In this document: in pieces, positions 41,297-49,509 of the stretch
Position numbering within the stretch: the first letter of the stretch is position 1
Layout of the letters: each line of letters starts with the position of its first letter
Assembly (NCBI RefSeq): GCF_007680845.1
Contig: NZ_VEIY01000012.1
Span: forward strand, 1 to 64,000
DNA: 64,000 nt
Direction: 5' to 3'
Source: Curtobacterium pusillum
GTDB taxonomy: Bacteria; Actinomycetota; Actinomycetes; Actinomycetales; Microbacteriaceae
The notes under the pieces: generated by a model
What the model was told of the DNA's origin: nothing
Seen by the model: only the letters and a program-made list of their open reading frames with translations
Databases searched by the model: none
Made by a program: the position numbers and the translations under genes

Positions 41297-41639
41297 TGCC
41301 GCCCGCCACCGATCCGACAGCCGATTGGCGGAGGCCACCCTCGCGACCGCCAGCCTCAACCCCGACATCCTGCCGCCGATGGATCGCGAGACACCGGCCG
41401 AGCGTGCCGCGCGTGCCGCCCGTTACGTCGTCCAGGGCATCCGGGTCTACGACGCACGGAGAAGCCGCATGTTCGTCCCGGCAGCGTGGAACGAGGGCGC
41501 GCGTCCCGTCCTACCTATGCCCGAGGTATGCACGCTGCCGGCACATCCGATCCCCGCACACCGCAAGTGCGCAAGCCGGTGGTGCGACGCGCTCGTCCTC
41601 AACACGTCCCCGCGGCTGTGCACCGCCTGCCGCGCCTGA
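41289..41639 (+). CDS. Small protein with C-terminal zinc-ribbon-like cysteines
   Basis: A 116-residue protein. The C-terminal segment HRKCASRWCDALVLNTSPRLCTACRA has four Cys (C-x4-C ... C-x2-C) typical of a zinc ribbon. The N-terminal half is helical and Ala/Arg-rich. It overlaps the upstream micro-gene by eight bases, ending a chain of four coupled genes. Function unknown. Confidence 0.6.
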   Translation: MTNAARHRSDSRLAEATLATASLNPDILPPMDRETPAERAARAARYVVQGIRVYDARRSRMFVPAAWNEGARPVLPMPEVCTLPAHPIPAHRKCASRWCDALVLNTSPRLCTACRA

Positions 41640-41674
41640 TCCGGAAGCCGCAACGCAGTAGCGCCGGCTGACGT

Positions 41675-42256
41675 TCAACGCCGTCGTTGTGCCCCGGGCA
41701 GGTTCAGCATGAGGAACGTTCCGAAGATGAGCGCGACGAGCACGACAGCGCCGATGCTCGCCGACAGCGTCAGGATATAGCGGTCGTGCGCTACTTCGTA
41801 GGCCGCGGTGGTGCTGTTAGAGACGAGCTTCGATGCCAGGTATGCCCTATTGGCATCAGCTACCTCCTGCTCAGCAGCAGTGACGCGCCCCACAGCGAAC
41901 GAATACCCAGGTTCCGGCGCCGCAGTCGGCGGCAGCGGCTCACCCGCGGCAATAGCTCCAACCCACACAGCGGCGGGAGTCGGAATGCTCCCGTCGTTTA
42001 GACCATCGGTGAGCGCCTGCCGGGCAACATCAGCACCTGTCTTTGCGTTCTTCAGGTCCGTTGCTGCTGAACGAGCCGACGCCGTCGCCCTGCCCGCCGC
42101 ACCGGCAAGGTCGTTGACGCCGAGATAGGCCGGCACACTTACGGCCGCACCGGCCACGACGACGAGCAGCAGAACGATGCCCCAGAAGAGGACAACCGGC
42201 GCCAGGCGCCGACCGCGGCGACGACGACGTGGACGGATCAGGGCGTCATCACTCAC
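41675..42256 (-). CDS. Membrane protein with two helices and an extracytoplasmic domain
   Basis: A 193-residue protein: basic N-terminus (RPRRRRRGRR), a transmembrane helix at about residues 20-45 (VVLFWGIVLLLVVVAGAAV), a ~115-residue Ala/Thr-rich helical extracytoplasmic part and a second helix near the C-terminus (IGAVVLVALIFGTFLML). The GTG at 42256 has no ribosome site, but TATGCT lies six bases upstream, as in leaderless actinobacterial transcripts. It is opposite in orientation to its neighbours, a cargo-like position; roles such as superinfection exclusion can only be guessed. Confidence 0.6.
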   Translation of the reverse strand: MSDDALIRPRRRRRGRRLAPVVLFWGIVLLLVVVAGAAVSVPAYLGVNDLAGAAGRATASARSAATDLKNAKTGADVARQALTDGLNDGSIPTPAAVWVGAIAAGEPLPPTAAPEPGYSFAVGRVTAAEQEVADANRAYLASKLVSNSTTAAYEVAHDRYILTLSASIGAVVLVALIFGTFLMLNLPGAQRRR

Positions 42257-42701
42257 ACGTTGAGCATAATGAATCCGAGGCGTTCTCAGCGCTCTGGCAA
42301 GCTTCACGGGAGTGAGCAACTCGGATTGATCGCGACGGTGACGCGCGGAGCCGACCGGCCGTCGCGTGGTGGCTGCATCACGAAACGGGACGATCGATCA
42401 GCACGCATTCGTAACGAGCAACCGAGTGTTCGTGCCTCCAACCTCGCCGAGGTGAACCGAGCCGAAGTGTCGTCGACCGGCTCGGACTCCTCCGCCACCC
42501 CCGCGCGCGGATCGGCTTGGCATAGCGCCTGACTGTGCGCCTCGTGAGCCCCCTGGTTCTTAGAGGCCCATCAGCACAGTACCGGCCTCTCATCGGGCAT
42601 TTTGCCACTCGCGAGGCCCCGCAGTCGGGTGCAGAAACCGCGACCCAGAGCACCACTCGTCGCCGTCTCTCGCGCCGTCCCTCACCCCCGAACGGAAAGC
42701 C
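42257..42701. other. Intergenic region without a supported gene
   Basis: About 445 bases. An open frame from 42260 to 42532 starts at TTG, lacks a ribosome site and has no recognisable product, so I leave it out. The right part is the upstream region of the terminase-like gene and shows no clear hairpin. Confidence 0.5.
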
Positions 42702-43085
42702 ATGACCTCCGACCTCTACGTGCCACTGGCCTCGCCGGACGACGACGCGGCTCCGGCGCTCCCGCGCCACTGGAGCGCCGAGGCCAAGCGCGTCCACGCC
42801 CGCATCCTCGCCGAGCGCCCCGCCATCGCCGGTGCCGACCTGTCGTCGCTCCACCAGGCGTGCACGATGATCGCGACCGCCGACCGATATGACCGGACGA
42901 TCCGAGCCGATGGCTCGACGGTCCTCGGCTCGACCGGCCAGCTCGTCGCTCATCCTCTCGTCTCCGAGGTCCGTCAGCTCCGGACCGCCGCGGCGTCGAT
43001 CCTCGATCGACTGTCACCGGTGCAATCTCGCGCCGAGAGACGACAGCAGGCGGGCCTCAACCGCACCGGCCGGGCCACCCGATGA
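42702..43085 (+). CDS. Phage terminase small-subunit-like protein (P27 type)
   Basis: A 127-residue protein whose layout fits P27-family (Terminase_4) small subunits. It has a helical N-half (SAEAKRVHARILAERPAIAG, LSSLHQACTMIATADRYDRTI), then DGSTVLGSTGQLVAHPLVSEVRQLR, where the family has a Gly-rich turn, a conserved Pro and an invariant E.R segment, then a helix and a basic tail (SRAERRQQAGLNRTGRATR). The small subunit selects DNA for packaging. No large terminase gene lies in the element, which is what is expected when a satellite redirects a helper phage's packaging motor. The identification is by eye and should be treated as probable. Confidence 0.6.
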   Translation: MTSDLYVPLASPDDDAAPALPRHWSAEAKRVHARILAERPAIAGADLSSLHQACTMIATADRYDRTIRADGSTVLGSTGQLVAHPLVSEVRQLRTAAASILDRLSPVQSRAERRQQAGLNRTGRATR

Positions 43086-43381
43086 TCGCAGTAGACGTCC
43101 CCACGCTGCCCCGTGTCGGCCCCCTGCCTCGGCTCCGGCTCCGCGCCCTGCCGACGACGCTCGACGCTGCCGCCGCGGTCGCCGTCGCCTATGCAGACGA
43201 CGTGCGCACCGACTCCGGCCCGACGCGCGCCGAGGTCGCCGACATCGCCATGCGCGCACTGCTCCACAACGCCGGACCGGCTCAGGCTGGCCCCTCCCCG
43301 CTGGCGTTCTCCGACCTGCGCGCTCTCATGGCGCGTGAGGGGAGCGCCGACGATTACCTCCGCGCGGCACTCGCCCGCTAA
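43082..43381 (+). CDS. Small protein co-translated with the terminase-like gene
   Basis: A 99-residue protein starting at ATG 43082, which overlaps the preceding stop (ATGA). It is helical with a Pro/Leu/Arg-rich N-terminus (LPRVGPLPRLRLRALPTT) and ends just before a hairpin. Coupling to the terminase-like gene suggests a partner in the same process. Family not recognised. Confidence 0.55.
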   Translation: MIAVDVPTLPRVGPLPRLRLRALPTTLDAAAAVAVAYADDVRTDSGPTRAEVADIAMRALLHNAGPAQAGPSPLAFSDLRALMAREGSADDYLRAALAR

Positions 43382-43391
43382 CCCCCATCCC

Positions 43392-43425
43392 AGAGCCCCG
43401 ACCGCACGCCCGCGGCCGGGGCTCT
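43392..43425 (+). terminator. Terminator hairpin after the terminase-like pair
   Basis: AGAGCCCCG (43392-43400) pairs with CGGGGCTCT (43417-43425) around a 16-base loop that can itself pair (GACCGC/GCGGCC-like), followed by GTTAT. It begins 10 bases after the stop codon. Confidence 0.65.
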
Positions 43426-43436
43426 GTTATGCCCGA

Positions 43437-43760
43437 ATGGCCCACATGCCCGACTACTCAACCCCGCTCTACTGGCGCGGTCACCAGTTCCTCATCGAAC
43501 GCGGCAACCTCGCCCGTGCCATCCGTCGCGCCGACCGCGGCGCTACGGCCTCCGAGTTTCTTGGCGCTGCGCTGCTCGACCGTGACGCCGCGTTGCTATT
43601 CGGCAACCGTCCATCAATGGACGAGCTGTCCGAGCTGGCAGCCGTGCTCTACGACGACGCCCTCGACGCGCTGCCGCACGACGTCGCCGAGCCGGTCGAG
43701 CACACACCGCGTGACTGGGCCATGCGCAGGACCGCCGCCCGGCGCGTCGTTCAGTCGTAG
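43437..43760 (+). CDS. Small protein of unknown function
   Basis: A 107-residue protein (ATG 43437; an ATG at 43446 would give 104). It contains YWRGHQFLIERGNLARAIRRADRGATASEFLGAALLDRD, then helices rich in Leu/Asp, and ends with RRTAARRVVQS. There is no ribosome site directly before either start, and it begins only 12 bases after a hairpin, so read-through or a weak promoter would be needed. Family not recognised. Confidence 0.5.
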   Translation: MAHMPDYSTPLYWRGHQFLIERGNLARAIRRADRGATASEFLGAALLDRDAALLFGNRPSMDELSELAAVLYDDALDALPHDVAEPVEHTPRDWAMRRTAARRVVQS

Positions 43761-43951
43761 TCCAACGCTGAAGGCGCTACACCCGGGAGACCTCCGCGGG
43801 GCGCCGTCGCTTGGCTTTGGGGCTCAAAGTCCTGCAATGCCTGGCCGCGAGAGGTGCATGCATCAAGCTCCGCGACGAGCACGGTCGAAGGACACCCGTA
43901 CCGACCGATTGCGACGAGCAGGCCGCGCTCTACGACGCATTTGCCACCGGG

Positions 43952-46477
43952 TCAGGACGCCGCTAGCGCGGCATGAAACCCGGAAGCCTCCTTGAACACA
44001 GCTCGTCCCGTCGTAAGGGAGTCAATCGATACGGCGGTAGCAGCGAGATGTGCAGCTTCTGTAGCGCGGAGGTCATTAGACAGTGAAGCTTGCTGCTCGA
44101 CGCCGCCCCGCATCGCTACTCGAATGCTGTTCACATGCTCCGGGGTCAACTCGATCAGGCCGGTGCCGCCGGTAAACAAACGCTCGATCTGGACCTTTCC
44201 AAAGCCCTCGCGAAGGAAGTCTGCAAGGTATCGCGGATTGATCACCGCGGGGTCAGTTCGGATGATTGTGACGTGCCCGTCTGCAACGGCTGGCTGATCC
44301 AGTTCCCAAACAGCCGCTTTCCCCAGCGTGCCGTCGCCCGTCGAGGCAAGGACCACGTCATTCAGCTGAAGCCGGGCATGAGTCGGAAACTCGTCATAAG
44401 GGGCTTTCTCGATCCAGTCAGCTCCGTCCAGGTCGATCGTGCCATACCGAGTAATGCAGCTTCCAGCCTTCACCACGGCCGCGTAGCCATCTTCGGCGTC
44501 CACATAAGTCGAGGCCGATGGCGACTTTCCACGACGAGTTTCGATCAAGTTCAACTCCCTGATCGTGCGACCATCGCCGGTATTGAGTTCTTCGATGCTT
44601 GCTCGTGTCTCCGGCCGCCAGTACTTAACGTCCCACCGCGACGTTGCGTCCTTCGCGACTTCGGTGGCAGGAACGTCGAAAGCGCGCCAGCCACCGCCGT
44701 GTCGCTCTCCGCTTCCAGTGCGAACTCCGGCAACAACCTCGTCAATAAACTTCCGGGTATCAAAGTTCCGGAGCGCTTCGCCCGTGCCCGTGTAGCCCAG
44801 AGTTTCAACGTCAGCAAACGTGACCGGGGAGCTGTCGAGCATATCGATGTCGGGCGTCTCACGCTTCTGCAGTACAAGGACGCTTGACCGGACGTTGATC
44901 TTGTTCGGGCGGAAGGTCACATCGGGCAGGTGAACGATCGCGCGAATACGCGTCTGCTGCATTACCCAACGCCGCAACGCCGCCCCGGTCTCGGTATTGA
45001 GGAGCCCTTCATCGATAACTGTGCAGATCGTGCCGCCAGGCAGGGTGGCTTCGACCATGCGCTGAATGAACAGCTGCTGACCCTTGCCCGTGCCTGAGAC
45101 GGGATAGAGCGCAGCGTCACTCTTGGAGAGCGCATCACCCTCGACGGTTCCGAAGGGAGGGTTAGTCAGGATGAAGCTGTAGCGCTGCTCGCCCATCGGC
45201 CAAATGCTCGCGGTGGGGAGCACAGAGTTCTCGCACTGAATGTTGTTGTGGCCGTCGCCCGCGATGATCATATTCATCTTCGCAGCAGAGGCAACGCCGT
45301 CGTTCGCGTCGCTTCCATGAAAGACTTCCTGCATGAGCTTCTTCGCAACCTCGTCGCGCACGGTCTTCGTTATATCCTGTGCGAGATACTTTGTTTCGAG
45401 CTGCTGGAGAGACTCGCGCAGGAGGTACACCAAGAACCCACCCGTGCCGCAAGCAGGGTCTGCTACAAGGACCTTTGACGAAGCGAGCAGGCTATTAACG
45501 ATGGCTTGGCTATTCGCAAGTCCGGCCATCATTTCGACTACTGGACGCGGGGTAAAGTACTGCCCGAGCTTCTTTCCCTTCAGGGTGGCGCGAACGAAGT
45601 ATTCGAATGCTGTGCCCTTCACATCTACATCACTGTCAGAGAATGAAACCTTCGCCAGCTCTTGCACCAAGTAGGCGAACGTGGCCGGATTCTTCAGGTG
45701 GAGATCTTCCGTGAGAACGTCGCCGTATCCTTTGGACTTGATATCCGAAAGCATCTGCAAGATAGCCGACTTCACCTGATCCGCATGACTCGACGGTCGG
45801 TCTGCCAGTTCCCAGAATCGGTACGAGTAGGGAAGGCTGAACCCGCCCGCGTCCTCTTTTTCTTCCAGGAGCTTCAGGAAAAGGATCTTCGAGAAGTCCG
45901 CGAACGCATGCTCCTCATTCTTCTCGATGTTCCGAATCTTGTTGTGGCAGCGCGCAAATAGGTCGTTGAGCTGCTTGAGCGGTAGCGATGGGCGGAATGG
46001 CAAACTCGCATCACCATCCCCCAGCGGCACGTCGATCAAGTCCTTCTTGCGCCTGAGAGCTGCCATGACCTTCGGAAGTTGGTCGCGACTTGGCACCTTG
46101 TCGGCCAGCTTGCCGTTCCATCGAAGGGGCTCTCCGTTCGCGGTGTTGAATACGCGCACAACCTGCCCGTTTGTCACCACGACGAACGGAACGTTCAAAG
46201 CCTTGCCGTAGTCCAGGGCCTGCTTGGAGTCCTTCGCGTTGAGTGTCTTGCCGCTTCGCTTGGCTTCGAGGACAAACTGCGGCGACGCCTTCCCGGCGGT
46301 CACGAGCAGGTCGACGTACCCGTTGGTGTAGCGATCGAGATTGGAGACGGGCGTTTCGAAGTCGATGTCCTGCTCGGGTTCGTAGCCGCGACGTCGCAAG
46401 TAGGGGAGGATCCTCTTGATGACCGTCTCGGTCTCCGTGCGCACGCTAGACAGGAGCAGACCCTTTCGCTCGCCCAA
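43952..46477 (-). CDS. Single-chain restriction-modification enzyme (nuclease-methylase-specificity fusion)
   Basis: An 841-residue protein with three parts. Residues ~10-110 resemble the HsdR N-terminal nuclease, with a PD-(D/E)xK set at Asp56 and Glu71-x-Lys73 (VDLLV ... FVLEAKRSG). Residues ~170-560 are an N6-adenine methylase of the HsdM type: ADPACGTGGF for AdoMet near 340 and the catalytic NPPFG near 440. Residues ~610-841 form one HsdS-like target-recognition domain with a coiled-coil end. No separate R, M or S gene lies nearby, so it should act alone, like a type IIG enzyme, cutting and methylating the same target. The start is uncertain: TTG 46477 (used here) or GTG 46444. GC is clearly lower than in neighbouring genes, indicating separate acquisition. 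It is on the opposite strand to the element's module genes. Confidence 0.8.
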   Translation of the reverse strand: MGERKGLLLSSVRTETETVIKRILPYLRRRGYEPEQDIDFETPVSNLDRYTNGYVDLLVTAGKASPQFVLEAKRSGKTLNAKDSKQALDYGKALNVPFVVVTNGQVVRVFNTANGEPLRWNGKLADKVPSRDQLPKVMAALRRKKDLIDVPLGDGDASLPFRPSLPLKQLNDLFARCHNKIRNIEKNEEHAFADFSKILFLKLLEEKEDAGGFSLPYSYRFWELADRPSSHADQVKSAILQMLSDIKSKGYGDVLTEDLHLKNPATFAYLVQELAKVSFSDSDVDVKGTAFEYFVRATLKGKKLGQYFTPRPVVEMMAGLANSQAIVNSLLASSKVLVADPACGTGGFLVYLLRESLQQLETKYLAQDITKTVRDEVAKKLMQEVFHGSDANDGVASAAKMNMIIAGDGHNNIQCENSVLPTASIWPMGEQRYSFILTNPPFGTVEGDALSKSDAALYPVSGTGKGQQLFIQRMVEATLPGGTICTVIDEGLLNTETGAALRRWVMQQTRIRAIVHLPDVTFRPNKINVRSSVLVLQKRETPDIDMLDSSPVTFADVETLGYTGTGEALRNFDTRKFIDEVVAGVRTGSGERHGGGWRAFDVPATEVAKDATSRWDVKYWRPETRASIEELNTGDGRTIRELNLIETRRGKSPSASTYVDAEDGYAAVVKAGSCITRYGTIDLDGADWIEKAPYDEFPTHARLQLNDVVLASTGDGTLGKAAVWELDQPAVADGHVTIIRTDPAVINPRYLADFLREGFGKVQIERLFTGGTGLIELTPEHVNSIRVAMRGGVEQQASLSNDLRATEAAHLAATAVSIDSLTTGRAVFKEASGFHAALAAS

Positions 46478-46838
46478 ATGGTCGTCTGACAGTAACAGGC
46501 AAGCGCGCCCGTGGCTGCTGCGGCCCGCCGAGTGGTTCGGAGGGGCTGGACCTGAGCGTCCGGTGCCCGAAGAGCCTTACCCCCAAGCAGTCCAAACTGA
46601 GGGGATGACGCGGATCGAGCCCCGTGGCCCCTTGGGAGACTCGGCGGGCTCCTCCGGAGGTCGTTGCGAGCCTCGTGCCGATCTTCAAAGGGTCCACTCC
46701 GCTCTCGGAACGGTCACTCCGGCCGCCGTCCGCTCGTTATGTATGAAACTCGGCACCCGCTTGCCGTCCGACTTCGTCATTCCGCGTCACGTCCGACTCT
46801 CGACTTCTACCCGCCCAACGCACGCCCGGAGGCCATCG
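46478..46838. other. Intergenic region upstream of the restriction-modification gene
   Basis: About 360 bases with no supported gene. It must hold the promoter of the minus-strand restriction-modification gene. I see no clear -10/-35 pair, control-box repeat or C-protein gene here. Confidence 0.45.
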
Positions 46839-47024
46839 ATGCAGTACGAATCAAGCTCAGCACGAGCACACGCCGTCGCGATGCACACCCCGCGCGCTGT
46901 TCGCGAAGCTCAGGCCCGCGGCGGCGACCTCTCGTCGCTCAGGCGTGCCCAGCAGTACGGCACGCACCCAGCGGCACCGCGACGCTGGGACCCATTCGTC
47001 CCCGGACTCGGGTACGGGTACTAG
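46839..47024 (+). CDS. Small protein of unknown function, 61 residues
   Basis: The ATG at 46839 has GGAGG six bases upstream, the main support. The product is basic with a C-terminal RRWDPFVPGLGYGY. There is no signal peptide or membrane helix. Family not recognised; it lies between the restriction-modification gene and the next element gene. Confidence 0.5.
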   Translation: MQYESSSARAHAVAMHTPRAVREAQARGGDLSSLRRAQQYGTHPAAPRRWDPFVPGLGYGY

Positions 47025-47413
47025 CGGCTAGGGCTAGTCCGTTCCGTTGTGCAGAGTCACCTGGAGGCCGTACCGTCCTGCCATCCACGAGATAGGACCT
47101 CGATGCTGCTGACCGCCACCTACGTCGCCCGAAGCCTTCGGCAGCACCGAGGCCGTCGTCGACGACTGCCTCGACTTTGAGGACATGGGCGGTCTCGTCG
47201 CCGCCCGCCTCGACGAGTGGCGGTGGAAGGTAGACCGGACTGCCACGACCGCGACCGGGCTTCGCGTCCCGAAGCAACTGCCTAGCACGAATCGCGACCG
47301 AAGCAACGAGCCCCGATCGGCTGCCCCAACCAGTAGCGCACTTCACGTACACCTGGCCCCAGCCCGCACCTCGCGAGCCGGGGCCTTTCGCTATACATCT
47401 AGGAGGACATGGC
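47025..47413 (+). other. Region with a possible broken small gene
   Basis: A frame starts at ATG 47103 (AGGA eight bases upstream) and runs into a stop after 25 codons. A shift by one base after about nine codons would continue into a coherent acidic/helical stretch (TEAVVDDCLDFEDMGGLV then AARLDEWRWKVDR) up to about 47300. This could be a frameshifted remnant or simply non-coding DNA. The region ends with the AGGAGG site of the next gene. Confidence 0.3.
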
Positions 47414-48037
47414 ATGCGGCATTGGCCTACATTCGGGCGTTTGCACGGTGGGTATCTCCACGGCAAGGCGCCAGTATCGCTCGATCACTGGCGCGTCACC
47501 ACCGCATCGCTGGGTACAGCGACCAGCACCGCTGCCCTCTTCGGCGGCCGGCCGCAGATCGTCGACGCCAGCGACGGCACGTGGTCCTACGAGGTCTTCA
47601 CCGAGGCCGCGAGCATCAACGTGATCGTCGAGACGCCGGACTCCATCGGCACCGAGTTCGTGCTCTGGGGCCGCGACGGCAAGATCGCGATGCGCGGCGA
47701 CGGCTACACCCTCGACGACGGCTCCGCTGACCCGGACGCCGAGCTCCCGATCGCGGAGCGCAAGGAGCGCGCGAAGAAGGGTCTCGGCACCGCCCCGGAG
47801 ACCACGGTCTACTTCCGCCTCGCGGATGACCCGGACCTCGGCATCTTCAAGTTCATCCAGCGCGGAGCCTGGAACCTGGAGCGCAACCTCGCTCGTGACG
47901 GCTTCTACGACAAGCTCGACAACTCCGACGGCCCCGTCCTCGTCGAGCTGAAGCGTGAGCCGGTGAGCTTCGTCGCCAAGCAGGGCCCGCGCGCCGGCCA
48001 GACGGTGAGCTTCACCCAGACGGAGCTGAAGTTCTAG
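47414..48037 (+). CDS. Element protein of unknown function, beta-rich
   Basis: A 207-residue protein. AGGAGG at 47401-47406 lies seven bases before the ATG at 47414 (an out-of-frame ATG at 47409 is too close). It contains WSYEVFTEAASINVIVETPDSIGTEFVLWGRDG, TTVYFRLADDPDLGIFKFIQRGAWNLERNLA and FVAKQGPRAGQTVSFTQTELKF, a regular beta-strand pattern with charged ends. It looks like a well-conserved phage or island protein, perhaps nucleic-acid-binding, but I cannot name the family. It is convergent with and overlaps the next gene by four bases. Confidence 0.6.
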   Translation: MRHWPTFGRLHGGYLHGKAPVSLDHWRVTTASLGTATSTAALFGGRPQIVDASDGTWSYEVFTEAASINVIVETPDSIGTEFVLWGRDGKIAMRGDGYTLDDGSADPDAELPIAERKERAKKGLGTAPETTVYFRLADDPDLGIFKFIQRGAWNLERNLARDGFYDKLDNSDGPVLVELKREPVSFVAKQGPRAGQTVSFTQTELKF

Positions 48038-48546
48038 GAGACGTCCGGCTCGACCTCGCGGTATTCGCCAGTCTGTTCGTCTAAGACACGCTCGCGCAAG
48101 TCGCGCGGGATCGTCACCCAGGCCGACCGGATCGGCCGGGCCAGGAGCCGCGACGCGCGCACCCGCACGCGTCGGTCACGATCCATCCCAGTGTGTTCGC
48201 CGACGCGGACATGCACGTCGATGTTGTGCGCGACGCCTCGACGCAGGTGGACACGCCCGCGAGGAGGCATACCTTCCACGTCGTACCCATCGGTGAGCCC
48301 TTCGACCTCGACTCGGAGCCGGACCCGCATGTCGCGGTCCGGCGCGGTGAGCTGAATGTTGTAGCGCTGCTCCAACCCGCCGTTGTAGCTCCGAGTCCCA
48401 GGCCGCATGACAATCCGCATGATCGGCTGCACAGTGCTATCCACGTGCAATGACGAACGGCGCACCCACCCAGCAGCTCCCTGCACGACGGGTATGCCGA
48501 TCGCAGCGACGAACGCCGCCGTCGCGACCATGTCCGAGTACTGCAT
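48034..48546 (-). CDS. Membrane-anchored protein of unknown function
   Basis: A 170-residue protein. GGGAGG lies four bases upstream of the ATG at 48546. One N-terminal helix (MVATAAFVAAIGIPVVQGAAG) anchors it. The rest is beta-rich with many Arg (RMRLRVEVEGLTDGYDVEG-like, VHLRRGVAHNIDVHVRVGEH). It is the last gene before attR and reads away from it. Family not recognised. Confidence 0.55.
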   Translation of the reverse strand: MQYSDMVATAAFVAAIGIPVVQGAAGWVRRSSLHVDSTVQPIMRIVMRPGTRSYNGGLEQRYNIQLTAPDRDMRVRLRVEVEGLTDGYDVEGMPPRGRVHLRRGVAHNIDVHVRVGEHTGMDRDRRVRVRASRLLARPIRSAWVTIPRDLRERVLDEQTGEYREVEPDVS

Positions 48547-48636
48547 GCCACCTCCCGTGGGACGTGAGCTTAGATCAGACCACCGACACCCGATGCGATC
48601 GCACTGATTGGCGACCGCATTCGAAGTTGACACGCG

Positions 48637-48678
48637 GGCTGGCGTACTGAATCGGCGTTGGCGTACGGGTTGGCGTAG
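48637..48678. promoter_or_regulatory. Right group of putative integrase arm sites
   Basis: Three near-copies of the left-end 11-mer: GGCTGGCGTAC (48637-48647), CGTTGGCGTAC (48656-48666) and GGTTGGCGTAG (48668-48678). All share TGGCGTA in one orientation and lie about 70-110 bases inside attR. Confidence 0.6.
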
Positions 48679-48747
48679 GCGGCCACTCAGCCTCAAAAGG
48701 AGAGGCCCAGAATCTCGCAGCATCCGCGAAGATCCGGGCCTCGCTCC

Positions 48748-48823
<76 letters not shown>

Positions 48824-48906
48824 CGAGCCCCGAGGGACCCAGAGCCCCGGAGGACCCTCGCCCGCGTCCGACCGGACCGCGAGCGACCGGTCCAGCATAG
48901 CGGACG

Positions 48907-49509
48907 TCAGCGCCCGTCCGTGCCACGGCGAGTCGGCCGCACCACCTCCCGCCGCGCCGCCAACCACGGCAACCCCAGCCCCGCGAGCAACCCGCCGGCC
49001 CCGTCCGCCGCGAGGTCCCCGATCGTGTCGTCGTACCCGACGTAGATCGCCGAGTCGACGAAGTTGTGGCCGAGCCACTCCCCCATCTCCCACGCCGCCC
49101 CGATCGCAAGTCCCGCACACAGCGCGAGGACCGCGACGACGACCCGGCGCTCGGAGTGCGGCGCCGGCACGGCACGGAGGTCGGCACCGAAGACGTACAG
49201 CACCGCCGCGAGCAGCCCGGTGAGCACCACGTGCACGAACTTGTCCCAGAGGAACACCGTCGTGTACCACTCGAGCACGCTCGACCACCCCGCGACGAGC
49301 ACGAGCAGGCACACCAGCACGTCGAACGCCGGCCGCAGTCCGAGCATCCGCGGCACGACCACCCCGAGGAGGCACAGCGCCATCACGGCGAACGAGGTCC
49401 CGCCCCAGCCGATCACGGCGACGACGAGGCTGACGACCGTCAGCGCCCGCACGACGTCGGCGGCGAGGAACCGGGGCCGCAAGAACGTCGGCCCGAACGT
49501 CGCGATCAC
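48907..49509 (-). CDS. YjdF-like (DUF2238) membrane protein
   Basis: A 200-residue membrane protein with about five hydrophobic segments. The family region AAWEMGEWLGHNFVDSAIYVGYDDTIGDLAADGAGGLLAGL (Glu/Trp-rich, ending in a conserved Thr-x-x-Asp-Leu) lies near residues 140-180. Function unknown. The GTG at 49509 overlaps the stop of the nuclease-like gene (GTGA), so the two are co-translated. Confidence 0.7.
   Translation of the reverse strand: MIATFGPTFLRPRFLAADVVRALTVVSLVVAVIGWGGTSFAVMALCLLGVVVPRMLGLRPAFDVLVCLLVLVAGWSSVLEWYTTVFLWDKFVHVVLTGLLAAVLYVFGADLRAVPAPHSERRVVVAVLALCAGLAIGAAWEMGEWLGHNFVDSAIYVGYDDTIGDLAADGAGGLLAGLGLPWLAARREVVRPTRRGTDGR

Noticed and set aside
42260..42532. 90-codon open frame in the island
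   Set aside because: TTG start, no ribosome site, no recognisable product and position over the promoter of the divergent membrane gene.
43761..43951. Possible small gene between the unknown island gene and the restriction-modification gene
   Set aside because: No start with a ribosome site and no coherent product; left unannotated.
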